A stretch of 64,000 nucleotides of DNA from the NCBI GenBank assembly GCA_963932465.1, contig OZ010788.1, positions 198,960,559-199,024,558 on the forward strand. Reading direction: 5' to 3'. Each line of letters opens with the position of its first letter. Within the stretch, counting starts at the first letter, position 1. Below, in pieces: positions 50,501 to 59,046 of this stretch. Under the pieces are notes generated by a model that saw only the letters and a list, made by a program, of their open reading frames with translations, made no database searches and had not been told where the DNA came from. The position numbers and the translations under genes are program-made. This DNA is from Maratus speciosus. Lineage: Eukaryota > Arthropoda > Arachnida > Araneae > Salticidae.

Positions 50501-53500
50501 TTTCTTTTAAAAAGGGACAAGGTGGGTTTATTGAAAAAGATATTTTTGCTGAAAAAAAGAATACTTATGTTCAGTAAAGGTGTACTTTTTGTTGAATGAA
50601 TGGGTGTTTTCATTATACTTCCCACTGAATTATTTGTCAGCATAGATCTGTGTTGGAATCAGACATTTTCCTTGGAAGGGAAATTTACATCTAAATCACT
50701 AATAAGCATCAAATCTTAAATGTTCTGAAGGCGGGAGACATTTCAATGCAGTAAGAATGAGGGGGGGGGGATTTTTCACTGGTCCACCTACTGAATACAT
50801 TATCAAAGTACACTGAAATCGTGCTGTATTTTTAAGAATCTCATAAATAATAAATTAAATCCCATTTTATGAATTTTCTGCCTATAAGTTTAGTTTGCAC
50901 ATCTTTTTTGCTGCTTTGACTAAATTTGCATTTTTTCCGCGTTACTTTGACGATATTCGCGTTTTCCCGCGATCCTTTTGTTGAAATTCGCTATTTTTTC
51001 GCGAGCCTGTCACGAAAATCGTGTTTTTTCCGCGATACTTTGACAAAATTCGGCTTCATTCCGCACTTTTTTGACGAAATTCGCTATATTTTCGCGATCT
51101 TTTGACGAAATACACTATTTTGTCTCAGCCCTTTTACGAAAATAGCGTTTTTTCCGCGATATTTTGATGAAATTAGTGCTTTTTTCGCGATCCTTTGACG
51201 GAAATCGGCTTTTTTACGCTATATTTTGACGAAATTCGATATTTTTTCGTGATTTTTTAACGAAATACGCTAATTTGACGCGGCCCTTTTACGAAAATCT
51301 TGTTTTTTTTGCAATATTTTGATGAAATTTGCGCTTATTTCCGCGATATTTTGATGAAATTTGCGTTTATTTCCGCGATTGTTTGACGAAATTCGTTTTT
51401 TTTCGCGATCCTTTGACGAAATACGCTTTTTTTCGAGGCCCTTTTACGAAAATCGCTGTTTTTGCGCGATATTTTGATGAGATTTTCACTTTTTTCGCGA
51501 TTCTTTGACGAAAATCGGCTTTTTTTCGCGATTTTTTGACGAAATTACGCGCCCACGGGACGCGTAAGAGCTATTTTTTTGCGTCCCGTCTCCGATTTTT
51601 CGCGTAATTTACGCGCTATAGCGCGTCCGCGGCATCCCTGAAGACTGAGAGAATTTGGGATTAGTTTCAACCCAGAACCTGTCTGTATGATCAGTTTCTA
51701 AAGAAGTAAAGTCCAGTATCAAAATCTACGGTCCATCGACAGCTGTAGGCAAGTACATTTATTGATTATTGCCGAAGTTTACAAAACCTTGTAAAGATGT
51801 TCATCTTCAGTGGGCCAGAAATCACATAAAATGGACAGATGAAAGGATGAGTGTTCTTTTCAGTGCTAAAGAAAATTTAATTTTCATGGCCCTGATGATT
51901 GGACATATTACTAGCACGATATTCACAACAAATCATGAACTTTTTTAGTTTTTTATTGTGTGGGCAGTGCACCATGTCATCAGTGCTTAAGGGGATTGGT
52001 CAGTCATACCTCAAATTCCCCCAACTAATGGTAAGCCTTTGGGAATGGAATGCATTCTTATTTATAAAATATCCCTTCAGGAGATTAATATTTGACTTTT
52101 TTTTCTGTGTAGTCATCTTAAAGGAATTCTCTTTTTTTAGTTGTCAAAACATTTCTAAAATACGTGCTCAATTTAATATTTTCTGTGTTAAAATCATACG
52201 AGTTGAGAGTACGATTTTAACACTCCAGATTAAATTAAGCATATATTTTTTAAATACGGCTTAGATGTTGAATATTCCCACGACCGCCATCTTGGATTTC
52301 TTGTTGGCGTTTATCGATAAGGCAACCCCGATGAGTGATGTGTTCTGGCAATCCCGTTTCTCCTAACATTAAGCCTAACATGCATATAAATCGCTACTTG
52401 GTGGCTTTGGTTTTCATACCAAGAAAAAATCCAAGATGGCGGCCGCGGGAATATACAGCATCTGTTCCAAAAATACTTTGACAACTAAGGAAAACAACAA
52501 CAAAAAAAGCAAGTTGGAAATTCTACTTCTAACATGGCAAATGAGGTGCGTTCATACTATAACTAGTTTTATAAATATTCAGATCTTGGTGCAATAGCTG
52601 ATGCACTCTTATGCCAAAATTCATGAATACAAAATTTATTACAATTATATATATTAAATTCAGTCATATGGAAATAATATGACTCCATCTTAAATAGGAC
52701 ATGTAATCACCATGGCAACCTAGAATTATTTACCTATCATAGGATATCATTGAATTAATCGCATATGATAGGATTTATTAGAATGAAGAAAACCTTTATT
52801 AATATCTTTTAAGTTTTGATTCAATTTTCATAAAATTTGAAATGACCCGACAAAATTCTGCAATTATTATATATATTAAATTTCAAACCATTCGGTTGGG
52901 TAGTTTTTGCACTGTTATATGCAGACAGACAAACGAACCAGACAACGACTATTGGTGCTATGTATTTTATATAATTACGAACGCACCTAAAAGGAGCCAT
53001 CCTTTAAGAAGAGTACACAGAAACTATTAATTTCCTGATGAGATATTTTTAAAATAAGAATACAGTAGACTCCCTTAAATCCACACAGCTTGGGACCAGA
53101 GGTTGTGCGGATTTTAGAATTTTGTGGATTTCTGGTCATTGATTTGTTTACATTTTTTAAACATTAATTTGATCGGTAGTTAAGCAAGGGAAATTATAAT
53201 GAATGCTTACAATAAAGTGAAACATTAAAATATTAAAAAAATTTATTAGTTTAAACGTAAGTAATTATTAAAATAATAGAAAAATATTAAATTACTACCG
53301 ACGAAATTGCTTCAATTCGATTTCTAAAGTCCTATGCTGCCATCTGTCGGTAAAGCGATCGTAAGATTGATATGTCATCATATAGATATGCTAATTTATA
53401 TCAAAATCAAAAGTAATGTAAATTTATTTAGTAATAAATCAACTGTAATAACCAAAAGAGAATGATTAACAAAAAATTTAGTAAAAAAAACATGGCGGTA

Positions 53501-56500
53501 ATTGCTGATTTCGACGCCATCTTGAATTTTGTTCCTGGAACTTAACTGTAAATTTCATTGTTTACATCTGAAAAAAATACGCGGATTTTAGGGTCGCGGA
53601 TTTAAGGGAGTCTACTGTATATTCCATTTTTATATGTTTAACATTAGTGAGAGGAATTTGAAATCTGACTGACCAACTCCCTTAAGGGCACTCCTCAGAA
53701 AAAAAAAAAAAAAAACTTTTCCCTGCAAACTTTCTGACATATTTATGATCACATTTTTATATGTAAAAGCATGACACTTGCAGGAATGACTATCGAAGAA
53801 AATTGGAATCAAATAGAATCATAATCATTTTGTGATAAATGATTTACATCTCGTGTCTCAAACTATTATTGTCTAAAGGATACCTTTCTCAGGCTGTCAT
53901 ATCCAGAAATGGGGGTTCAAAATGCTAATTCTGACAGCATTTTCTGAAAGATTCTCCAACTTTATGAAAAAATGATCCCATTTTATAGTTTCTTAATCTG
54001 CATCATGTATTTATAAACAAATCAAGGGTAATTGAAAAACAGGCAGATGATATTCAAATTTTACTAGTTAAAAACAACACAATAAATTCTTTCATGAATT
54101 ATGTTCAAGGCTCTCACAAGAAATTTGAATAATGTAACAAACTAAAACGATAACTCAAGTACATATATATTTGACAGGGCCTGACTAATGCAGGGGCCCC
54201 CCACATTTGCGGGGGTCCCTACAGCCAGGAATTTTGTTAAAAGGTTATCAAATGATTAAAATGGCCAAAAGGGACCAAATTTCTTACATCTGCAAAGATT
54301 TAGGAAGGAAGTGCGGCCCTCCCTGTTTCCAAAAGTGACTGAAAGACCTGTATAAGAGTAGTATATTTGGCTGAATCCCAAAACAGCCGAGACACTTGGC
54401 ATCGTTCAATTTGGCGAGGCGATAAATGTATTTTTCTTGTTACCAGTTCGTTTCCTAAATTCTTTCCATCCCTAGAGTGGTCTGATCTTGAATTGGGATT
54501 GGTTGATTTGTTGTGTATTGGATGGTTACGCCTACCTGAAAACTTTTATTCACAGTTAGCTCAGCAATGTTATGACAACTCAATTCCACATTTGTAAAAA
54601 TAGAATGTCAGCAAGTCAAAAGTTTGTTGTTGTTAATTTTTTTTTTTGCTGTTTTTAGTTGTAAAATTTGAAAGTTAAAGTACCTGCGTAGTTTAATTTG
54701 AAATTGTGAGTATTTGTTCATTTTTTTTGCTGGAAAGTTAAATGAAGTTTGACTGGAAATTTACGAAATTATGGCAATTCAACATTTTTTAGAGTTGGTT
54801 TTCAAGAAAGGGGATGTCTGTTAAGGTATATCAATAATTTTATGCACTTTTTGTTGTAGTGTTTTATATTAGCCATTTATTGTATATTTCTCATGTATGC
54901 TGCCCTTACGAGTTTTGTACATTTTGAGATTGCTACAGAGCGAGAACTGCTGAATTTTGAGATTGCTACACAGCGAGAAATGCTGAATCCAGTGATTTTT
55001 TTTTTTTCGGTTAATGAACGCATAAGCGTTCATACACGATTGCTGCTTTAATGAGTTTTGTACATTTTGAGATTGATACAGAGCGAGAACTGCTGTATTC
55101 AGTGATATATATTATTTTTTTATGAACGCTAAGCGTTCAAAGTTCCGTAAATTAGAAATGACTTGTTCAATGTTTACTCTAATATAGGCACGTACTTTAA
55201 AATATTAAATGACGCCATGATCAGAGTTGTATAATATAGACGCACGCATGAACGCTGTGTGCAGAAAATTTTCCGAAAAATTCGGGACTTTGCGGAAATA
55301 AGTTACGAAAAGAAAAACGTATGTTTCGTTTTTGTAACTTTTTTTAATACCAAAAATTTAAAATATTCTCCAATTTTATAAACGATTTATATATTGTTTG
55401 TCCACAATTCAATGTTTAAAGACTCCAAACATTGTTGTGACACCACAGACCCTTTTATTTCTATTTTCTGAGGCTAAAACTTGTCGCCGATCGATTTTCC
55501 GTCGGCGGCTGCAGTGACAATTTAACCTGGCAACGGCTGTTAAATCGAATAATTTCGTAGTGTTATAAGAGTGACTGGCATTTTGTGCGAAGAGATCACA
55601 ATCTTAAGGATTGGGTTGTTTCTAAATGCATTGACAAAATAATTGAAAAGAATTCACCTTCCTATCATTGAGTTTTGCTTTATTATTTTTAAATTAAAAT
55701 AATTATTCTTTAATTAATATTAATTGCTTATTTGTATGCCTGTTACATATTGGATGTTGCTCTGTTACAGTTAAGATTACATATTTTTCATAACTATATT
55801 GTGGCAACAGTCAAATTTTGTGGAAGTCGAATGTTTCTAAACTGCCCCTGAATGAAAATACATTTTTGTTAAAATAAATTATATGTTATTTTATAAATAA
55901 TATAGAATAGCCTTAAGATGTCCGTAAAGCATGGTAATTTCTGTTCGTCCGTTACAATACCATTTTTTTAATCATAATTATTCACATTAAATAACTTATT
56001 CATAATAAACTACATTAATTTATCTTATAATATCATATACTAATTGTAGCCATCATTTAATTAGTACCTGATTATTATTTTTTTAAATAAGGTAAAGTCA
56101 TTTTTTCCTCTATGACTGCAGAGCTGTAGTTGGGTGGGAACGCCGTTCCCAGAAATATTTTATTTGTTACTGTAAAAAAAAAGGGGGGGGGGGGAATCGC
56201 GCACGGGCACAAACCTTTTTTTGTCAAGCGAAATGAACCTAGCCTGGAAATGAGCCTAGAGAGCTAAATCGTCTTCTTCAGACTGTGAAAACTATACCCA
56301 TTTCAACATCTGAATGCGAAAGAGCATTCAGCTGTATGGATAACATCGTGAGCGATGCGAGAAATTCACTCCTTATAGAAAGAGCCAGTTCTCTTATATT
56401 CATGAGCCGTGTAGGACCTCCCTTAAAATGATTTTGTCCTGAACCATATATGAAAACTTGGTTGCTGTCAGAAAGAAGATTAGCAGACGAGACAGCTTGT

Positions 56501-57796
56501 CATAAATCAGAGAGCACACAGCACAGAAAACACCTTGCATTATCGTGCTGTATAGAAACTTCTAGGATAGTTGTGTCAGTACTAATAAATGGATTTATTT
56601 CTGTTATTTCAATTAAATTTTGATTCATAATGGAAAATGTTACTATAAGATTGATTAAATATTGCTTTTAGATAAATGCTAACAAATACAATACTATAAA
56701 AACTAGAACATAATAATTATAACTGTTAGTTAAGAAAAGTCGGCTTTTAGCTAAATGTTTTAAATTGGCTTTTAGCTTAGCAAAAATCCGGTAGCATCAA
56801 CATTTACCCTATGAAAAGGTGTGTTCCCACAAATATTTTTTTCTAACTACAGCACTGTATGACTGTTAGTCTGTTCTACTTCAACATGATTCATGAACAA
56901 TTTGTATGGACAGATAGAAGGGGGGGTGGGGGGGGGGAGCTAGAATGATACTTGGTCCGGGGCCCTGGATAGTCTAAGTCAGGCTCTGATATTTAACACA
57001 TATATGCTTGAAGTACACATAAAGTTGATGAAACTCAATTTTGAATGAAGTTTATTAACCAAAGGATTATCAAGGACTTGTGGTTTCAGACATCAGCTAG
57101 GTTCATAATCACAGGTATTGCTGAATTAAAGAATCGAAATTAGTAATAAGGTATGCCCATCATCAGAGAGTCTCATTTTAAATTGCTCTTTAGGGAAATA
57201 TGAAAGCTTAGTTTAATTCATGAGGAAAATAAGAAATATACATTATTACTTAATTTTGAAGAAGATCTTATCTTTGGTGGACGATGGCAACAATTAGATA
57301 AAAGGGTCAATTGAATGATCATTTTACCATGTATGGTATTTACTGCTTTAATCATAAAGTGAGAATGATCCAGCAAAGAATAATGCTTTCGGCCATATTG
57401 AAGAAATGGAATGAGACTTTGCTTAGTTTCGGATAATTCCAAAAATGCATCTTTTCCTTAGAGGCAACTATATTTTATAAACTCAATGACTATTATTTCA
57501 GTATGGACAAAGAAACACAAAATATCTAAGCAATTATTGATATCAAGTAAAAATACATTTAAATTATTATGTAAAGTAAAAATACATTTGAATTATTATG
57601 CAAAGTAAAAATACATTTGAATTATTATGTAATACGGACACATATAAAGTGATAAAAATAGAACATAATAATTTCATACAGCGTAACATGGAAAGTTTCC
57701 ATAAATAAGCTGTTCTAGAATCGAGGTTTTACCACTACTCCGATAGCCACATATTAGAACTTTACTGGTTTTTCCAGGAACTGATGACTTCAACAT
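35513..57796 (-). CDS. NKIRAS: NF-kappa-B inhibitor-interacting Ras-like protein (kappaB-Ras), complete
   Basis: An atypical Ras-family small GTPase; vertebrate kappaB-Ras proteins bind IkappaB PEST regions, slow its degradation and also restrain Ral signalling. Seven exons, 57796-57680, 49189-49100, 43628-43578, 39430-39335, 38581-38488, 35804-35718 and 35568-35513, join in frame into 196 residues (vertebrate about 192). The P-loop is CGYRSSGKT (residues 16-24), followed by ILEQLIYGN as in kappaB-Ras. Switch I reads PTIEDIY, switch II DTAGT, the base-binding motif is LGNKMD and the last G motif is EVSALDRRT. Ras Gly12 and Gln61 positions hold Arg and Thr, so weak intrinsic GTP hydrolysis is expected, as in the family. 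No CAAX box is present, also typical. The first Met is chosen because it immediately precedes the P-loop strand and no upstream in-frame extension is homologous. Only the last 19-residue exon lacks homology support. Confidence 0.93.
35718..35804 (-). CDS. NKIRAS: NKIRAS coding exon 6 (G5 motif)
   Basis: Acceptor ATTTTTCAG, donor CCAA|GTAAGT, 87 bases. It encodes VKLYEVSALDRRTLTDPF then LASKMNPPP, parallel to VKLWEVTVTDRKTLIEPF in vertebrates. Confidence 0.92.
36065..38251 (+). mobile_element. Possible Helitron-like element in NKIRAS intron
   Basis: The left edge A|TCTGTACTAACAAAAG and right edge GCGGGGTGGGTCAGCTAG|T fit the TC...CTAG form in an A/T target. The hairpin expected before CTAG is not obvious. 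Much of the interior consists of diverged repeats of a phrase resembling AAATTTCAAAGAGTTTGGAC. There is a 28-bp direct duplication around 38166-38213. No protein is present. Confidence 0.4.
38488..38581 (-). CDS. NKIRAS: NKIRAS coding exon 5 (NKxD motif)
   Basis: Acceptor CAATTTATAG, donor AAG|GTCAGT, 94 bases. It encodes VPIIVLGNKMDLQNERQVD and SQAWAQKEK; the NKMD motif recognises guanine. Confidence 0.93.
38697..38711. repeat. Poly-G tract
   Basis: Fifteen G residues in an NKIRAS intron, about 115 bases upstream, in gene direction, of exon 5. Confidence 0.9.
39156..39170. repeat. Poly-C tract
   Basis: Fifteen C residues followed by GGG, about 165 bases past NKIRAS exon 4 in gene direction. 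Confidence 0.9.
39335..39430 (-). CDS. NKIRAS: NKIRAS coding exon 4 (32 codons)
   Basis: Acceptor TTATATTAG, donor GAA|GTAAGT. It encodes GVVLVYAINSRESFSLLDQ and a Lys/Glu-rich helix, matching the FVLVYSVNNLESFQRVELL stretch of vertebrate kappaB-Ras. Confidence 0.93.
39634..40783. mobile_element. hAT-like element carrying the CGCGAAAA minisatellite (A)
   Basis: Inverted ends CTAAAGATGAAAATAAG (39634) and CTTATTTTCATCTTTAG (ending 40783). The target CTCTAACT appears on both sides (39628-39635 and 40784-40791); its last two bases overlap the left end, so the duplication is 6 or 8 bp. Subterminal TGGCGACTAAA / TGGCTACTAAA repeats lie near both ends, as hAT transposases often require. The interior is almost entirely the ~31-bp array at 39750-40450. 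There is no transposase. Confidence 0.75.
39750..40450 (+). repeat. ~31-bp minisatellite, about 22 units
   Basis: The unit is approximately GATCGCGAAAAAA, a short variable stretch, then AAATTTCGTCAAAA. Units vary in length (28-34 bases), so frame is not fixed, yet a 238-codon frame runs across most of it, yielding Lys/Arg-rich sequence. The same unit forms the array at 50935-51560 on the opposite strand. Confidence 0.9.
41380..41858. mobile_element. Possible short TIR element (CAGGGCTG ends)
   Basis: CAGGGCTGCAA at 41380 and TTCAGCCCTG at about 41849-41858 are inverted. No target duplication is evident and the matching ends are short. An A run of about 25 and a T run lie just inside the left end. 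Confidence 0.3.
42011..43335 (-). mobile_element. Mariner element, full length but inactive
   Basis: 30-bp inverted ends (TTGGATCATCCGGAAAGTTC at 42011 and its near-complement ending at 43335) are flanked by TA on each side, giving 1325 bp, normal for mariner. The - strand carries a degenerate transposase. It lies in the NKIRAS intron just downstream of exon 3 in gene direction. Confidence 0.92.
42085..43347 (-). pseudogene. Mariner transposase pseudogene
   Basis: Mariner transposase cuts and rejoins the element at TA sites. Pieces in several frames include the N-terminal helix-turn-helix region (ending VRRWFEKFKGRNFSFEDDTRSG-like sequence, abbreviated), the WVPHTLT signature near 42810-42830, and ITGEEESILYNN near 42690, where the first catalytic Asp of the TGDE motif is Glu. 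Further pieces are VWWDFKGVIYCELLPPN near 42560, with the second Asp kept but a stop replacing the next Gln, and PPYSPDLETSDFYL near 42320 with the third Asp. Stops, shifts and the lost Asp make it dead. Which mariner subfamily it belongs to was not decided. Confidence 0.9.
43578..43628 (-). CDS. NKIRAS: NKIRAS coding exon 3 (17 codons)
   Basis: Acceptor TCCTTTTCTAG, donor GAG|GTAATA. It encodes VPGQSTDFLKTYMQYAE, the segment after switch II. It sits between a mariner copy and a hAT-like element. Confidence 0.88.
43822..44166. mobile_element. Short hAT-like element (TAGTGTTGA ends)
   Basis: The left end TAGTGTTGAATCTAG and right end CTTAGAGTCAACACTA are inverted. ATTAAT is present at both flanks. 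The interior has repeated AAAAAGGGAACACTATTC and AAAGGGCCGCCGGGC-like modules. It is 345 bp with no protein, located about 190 bases upstream of NKIRAS exon 3. Confidence 0.65.
44374..44588. repeat. Small foldback element
   Basis: GGGGCACATGTGAACAA near 44385 and its inverse TTGTTCACATGTGCCCC near 44562 bracket about 160 bases; the outer CCCCTCC and GGGGAGAGG stretches extend the pairing. No target duplication was identified. Confidence 0.6.
45160..45360. repeat. ~27-bp minisatellite
   Basis: About seven units of the form CGTGATGTAAACCACGATTA followed by TCATAAT. Each unit is internally near-palindromic (ATCGTG...CACGAT). Its translation gives repeated HHDYDNRG-like peptides that are only a by-product. 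Confidence 0.85.
46529..46727. mobile_element. piggyBac-type MITE
   Basis: TTAA flanks at 46525-46528 and 46728-46731 border the ends CCCTTTGCACTCCG and CCGGGGTCCAAAAAG, which are imperfectly inverted. TTAA targets with CCYTTTG-like ends are the piggyBac signature. It is 199 bp, without protein. Confidence 0.65.
47210..47930 (+). repeat. Diverged ~130-bp tandem repeats
   Basis: About five units recur with TCTCAAGAACTAATGCACGG, then AAATTCAGTTA-like, GTGTAAATGGCC-like, CAACAGGTGGCGCTGCTATG and CATTTTCCACAATTTTCGC-like phrases (starts near 47228, 47350, 47490, 47640 and 47778). High divergence indicates age. Confidence 0.75.
48204..48228. repeat. TA dinucleotide run
   Basis: About twelve TA steps near the right end of the hAT element. 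Confidence 0.85.
49100..49189 (-). CDS. NKIRAS: NKIRAS coding exon 2 (switch I to switch II)
   Basis: 30 codons in phase 0, acceptor ATGCATTTCAG and donor ACA|GTAAGT. It encodes YPTIEDIYCAMVNTERGVK then RFYDTAGT, aligning with EDVYMASVETDRGVKEQ of the vertebrate protein. Confidence 0.93.
49944..50136 (+). pseudogene. Tc1 transposase, N-terminal part
   Basis: Reads MHFSKKEILQIYHLKASGWQ then VGDIVRKIGCSCSRVGIYQI, a paired-type helix-turn-helix of Tc1 transposases, followed by a basic linker SGQPKQTTKQQD. The frame stops being Tc1 at the insertion after AAGACT at 50136. Downstream sequence continues it at 51641 with ENLG-like codons. Confidence 0.75.
50137..51640. mobile_element. hAT-like element carrying the CGCGAAAA minisatellite (B)
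   Basis: Inverted ends CAGTGATGCCGC (50137) and GCGGCATCCCTG (ending 51640), 11 of 12 matching. AAGACT is duplicated at both sides (8 bp if one mismatch is allowed), and the Tc1 frame resumes across the site, proving insertion. The left third has GGGTCCCCGGGACCCGGG-type palindromes, the middle is AT-rich, and the right 600 bases are the ~31-bp minisatellite in the orientation opposite to element A. There is no transposase. The ends differ from those of element A. Confidence 0.75.
50935..51560 (-). repeat. ~31-bp minisatellite, about 20 units (inverse of 39750-40450)
   Basis: The unit on the + strand is about TTTTTTCGCGATCCTTTGAC then GAAATTCGC. Its reverse complement is the GATCGCGAAAAAA...ATTTCGTCAAA unit of the first array. 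Variants with CGCGATATTTTGATGAAAT form a sub-type. Confidence 0.9.
51641..51965 (+). pseudogene. Tc1 transposase, middle part
   Basis: In shifting frames: KDVHLQWARNHIKWTDERMS then VLFS, matching the Tc1 'A..H..W....W..VLFSDE' stretch, followed by FHGPDDWTYY and HDIHNKS, matching the block after the first catalytic Asp. Frameshifts and stops are present. The rest is lost at about 51965. Confidence 0.7.
52263..52464. repeat. Palindromic MITE
   Basis: The arms AGATGTTGAATATTCCCACG ... CCGCCATCTTGGATTTCTTG and their near-complement ending GGGAATATACAGCATCTG bracket about 115 bases. Arms are about 40 bp. The target duplication is not clear. Confidence 0.7.
53063..53617. mobile_element. Pogo-type MITE
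   Basis: The ends CAGTAGACTCCCTTAAATCC and GGATTTAAGGGAGTCTACTG are perfectly inverted and flanked by TA at 53061-53062 and 53618-53619. Near both ends GCGGATTTTAG is repeated. It is 555 bp and carries no protein. Confidence 0.85.
56119..56857 (+). mobile_element. Nested hAT element with transposase C-terminal relic
   Basis: The ends CAGAGCTGTAGTTGGGTGGG and TAACTACAGCACTG are inverted. The 8-bp duplication TATGACTG is exact at 56111-56118 and 56858-56865. The hAT C-terminal domain at 56266-56430 lies inside. It inserted into the hAT at 54175-56988, so it is younger than that one. Confidence 0.88.
56266..56430 (+). pseudogene. hAT transposase dimerisation domain relic
   Basis: One frame reads TIPISTSECERAFSCMDNIV then SDARNSLLIERASSLIFMSR and VGPPLK before TGA. 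It matches the hAT C-terminal dimerisation motif (S-x-x-C/S-E-R-x-F-S, R-x-x-L, and a hydrophobic helix). The DDE core and BED finger are absent, so it is a deletion derivative. Confidence 0.85.
57680..57796 (-). CDS. NKIRAS: NKIRAS coding exon 1 (start, P-loop)
   Basis: 39 codons from ATG; ends GCT|GTATGA. It encodes MLKSSVPGKTSKVLICGY followed by the P-loop and ILEQLIYGNF. An A run directly precedes the ATG; a TTAG before it could be an acceptor for a 5' non-coding exon. Confidence 0.92.
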
Positions 57797-58260
57797 TTTT
57801 TTTTTTCTAAGCAGGTGAATATTACTTGAAGACTAAGCTGTCTAAACGTAAGTCCAATTCCGTATAGAAAACTAGTTTCACTAGCGGTTTGAAGTACAAA
57901 TCAGTAAAAATAATGCGAAATTTTTAATTTCTATTCAAACAAAAAGAATATCATTGAGTGAAGACATTTTTCAATTAAATTCGTTAAAACCATTGAAGAG
58001 TCAATTTTGCCAACAACATTGAGTTTGAGTTTGAGTTGGGTGAGCTTTGGGGTCTATAGCAGCAAGGCTTTTATCCCGAATGATCCAACAGCCAACAACA
58101 TCACTTACGCATCCCACCTCTTGTTTACATTCAACAATTCAATTGATTGGTTAATTGATTGGTTGTCACACAGAGAGCGTGTTCAGAAGTGCAATTCGCG
58201 CGAGGGGTCTCTCAATGGGAGAAATCGTGTACGAGATTACGGAATCACCTTGATTACAGC
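57797..58260 (-). promoter_or_regulatory. Presumed 5' flank of NKIRAS
   Basis: This is the non-repetitive stretch between the NKIRAS start codon and the minisatellite. No TATA box or initiator could be assigned with confidence. It is less AT-rich around 58010-58250 than neighbouring DNA. Inferred only from position. Confidence 0.3.
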
Positions 58261-58450
58261 TGATTCAGCGGATTACTATGATTACATATGATTATACCTG
58301 ATTACACCTAGATTACATGTGATTATACCTGATTACACCTAGATTACATGTGATTATACCTGATTACACCTAGATTACATGTGATTATACCTAATTACAC
58401 CTAGATTACAGCTGTTTACACTTGATTACAGTTGATTTCACTTGGAAATA
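58258..58450. repeat. 31-bp minisatellite built from ~10-bp GATTACA modules
   Basis: The unit is GATTATACCTGATTACACCT followed by AGATTACATGT, repeated about four times with near identity. It then degrades into single GATTACA-type modules to about 58460. Higher-order repeat structure is evident. It lies about 460 bases upstream of the NKIRAS start codon. Confidence 0.9.
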
Positions 58451-58540
58451 CGTGATTACACGTGATTAAATTGCTAAAATTTATGATTTAACAGTTTTAC
58501 TCGATTTTACTGCCTTCCAAACATCTGCTTTTTTTTTTTT

Positions 58541-58908
58541 AAGATTTGTCCAAAATAAGAAATAAGTATCAAGCAGGACGGTGATTTACCTATCACTGTT
58601 CTGCCGACAGTGGCGTAGCTAAGGGGGTGGGGTCTGAATCTCACCCCAAACGATGGGCTCGTACACTAAATCATGAATAATAAAAGTAGTAACTTCTGCT
58701 AAAACGGCAATTTTTTTTTCTTTTTTTTACATGTTAACTTTTTAGATTTGTCCAAAATAAGAAAATAGTATCAAGCAGGACGGTCATTTGCCTATCACCG
58801 TTCTGCCGACAGTGCCAAGGGGGTGGGGTCGGAATGCCCCCCTAACGATGGGTTCGTACACTAAATCATGAATAAAAAAGTAGTAACATCTGCTAAAACG
58901 GCAAAAAT
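58541..58908 (+). repeat. Tandem duplication of a ~170-bp segment
   Basis: 58541-58712 and 58743-58908 align along their whole length, with shared phrases AGATTTGTCCAAAATAAGAA, ATCAAGCAGGACGGT, GTTCTGCCGACAGT, TCGTACACTAAATCATGAAT and TCTGCTAAAACGGCAA. The offset is about 202 bases. CAGTGGCGTAGCTAAGGGGG in the first copy resembles a hAT terminus, so this may be the duplicated end of an element. Confidence 0.85.
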
Positions 58909-59046
58909 TCCGAAATTTTTCGTTTTAGCAGGTATAATTTTAAAGTGTTTCTTTCGCCAGAACCATTATTTTTTTCCGTTTAATACAGGATTCCATTATA
59001 GACGTTTTCACATGTATTCTCTAAAATTTATCCACTCTATAATAAC

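Larger units (their letters stand above)
49324..51965 (+). mobile_element. Tc1-like element, split and truncated
   Basis: TA followed by CAGTGCGTCCCAATAGTTTA at 49324 is a Tc1/mariner-type end. Two pieces of a Tc1 transposase (49944-50136 and 51641-51960) flank the inserted element 50137-51640. The right end is missing, replaced by the inverted-repeat element that begins near 51980. Confidence 0.75.
51981..53698. mobile_element. Inverted-repeat element with ~55-bp arms
   Basis: The left arm 51981-52035 (CAGTGCTTAAGGGGATTGGT then CAGTCATACCTCAAATTCCC) is the inverse of the right arm 53640-53698 (GACTGACCAACTCCCTTAAG). It replaced the 3' end of the Tc1 element. It contains a palindromic MITE (52263-52464) and a pogo MITE (53063-53617). 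There is no transposase and the superfamily is unknown. Confidence 0.6.
54175..56988. mobile_element. hAT element (CAGGGCCTGACT ends), 2.8 kb
   Basis: The ends CAGGGCCTGACTAATGCAGG and TAGTCTAAGTCAGGCTCTG are inverted. They are flanked by ATATTTGA (54167-54174) and ATATTTAA (56989-56996), an 8-bp duplication with one mismatch. It holds a nested hAT (56119-56857) and, near 54900-55140, a twice-repeated TTGAGATTGCTACAGAGCG phrase with GAACGCATAAGCGTTC palindromes. An unrecognised 76-codon frame lies at 54367-54597. Confidence 0.8.

Noticed and set aside
54367..54597. 76-codon + frame as a host gene
   Set aside because: It lies inside a hAT element; no homology could be recalled, so it is more likely a transposase scrap or chance.
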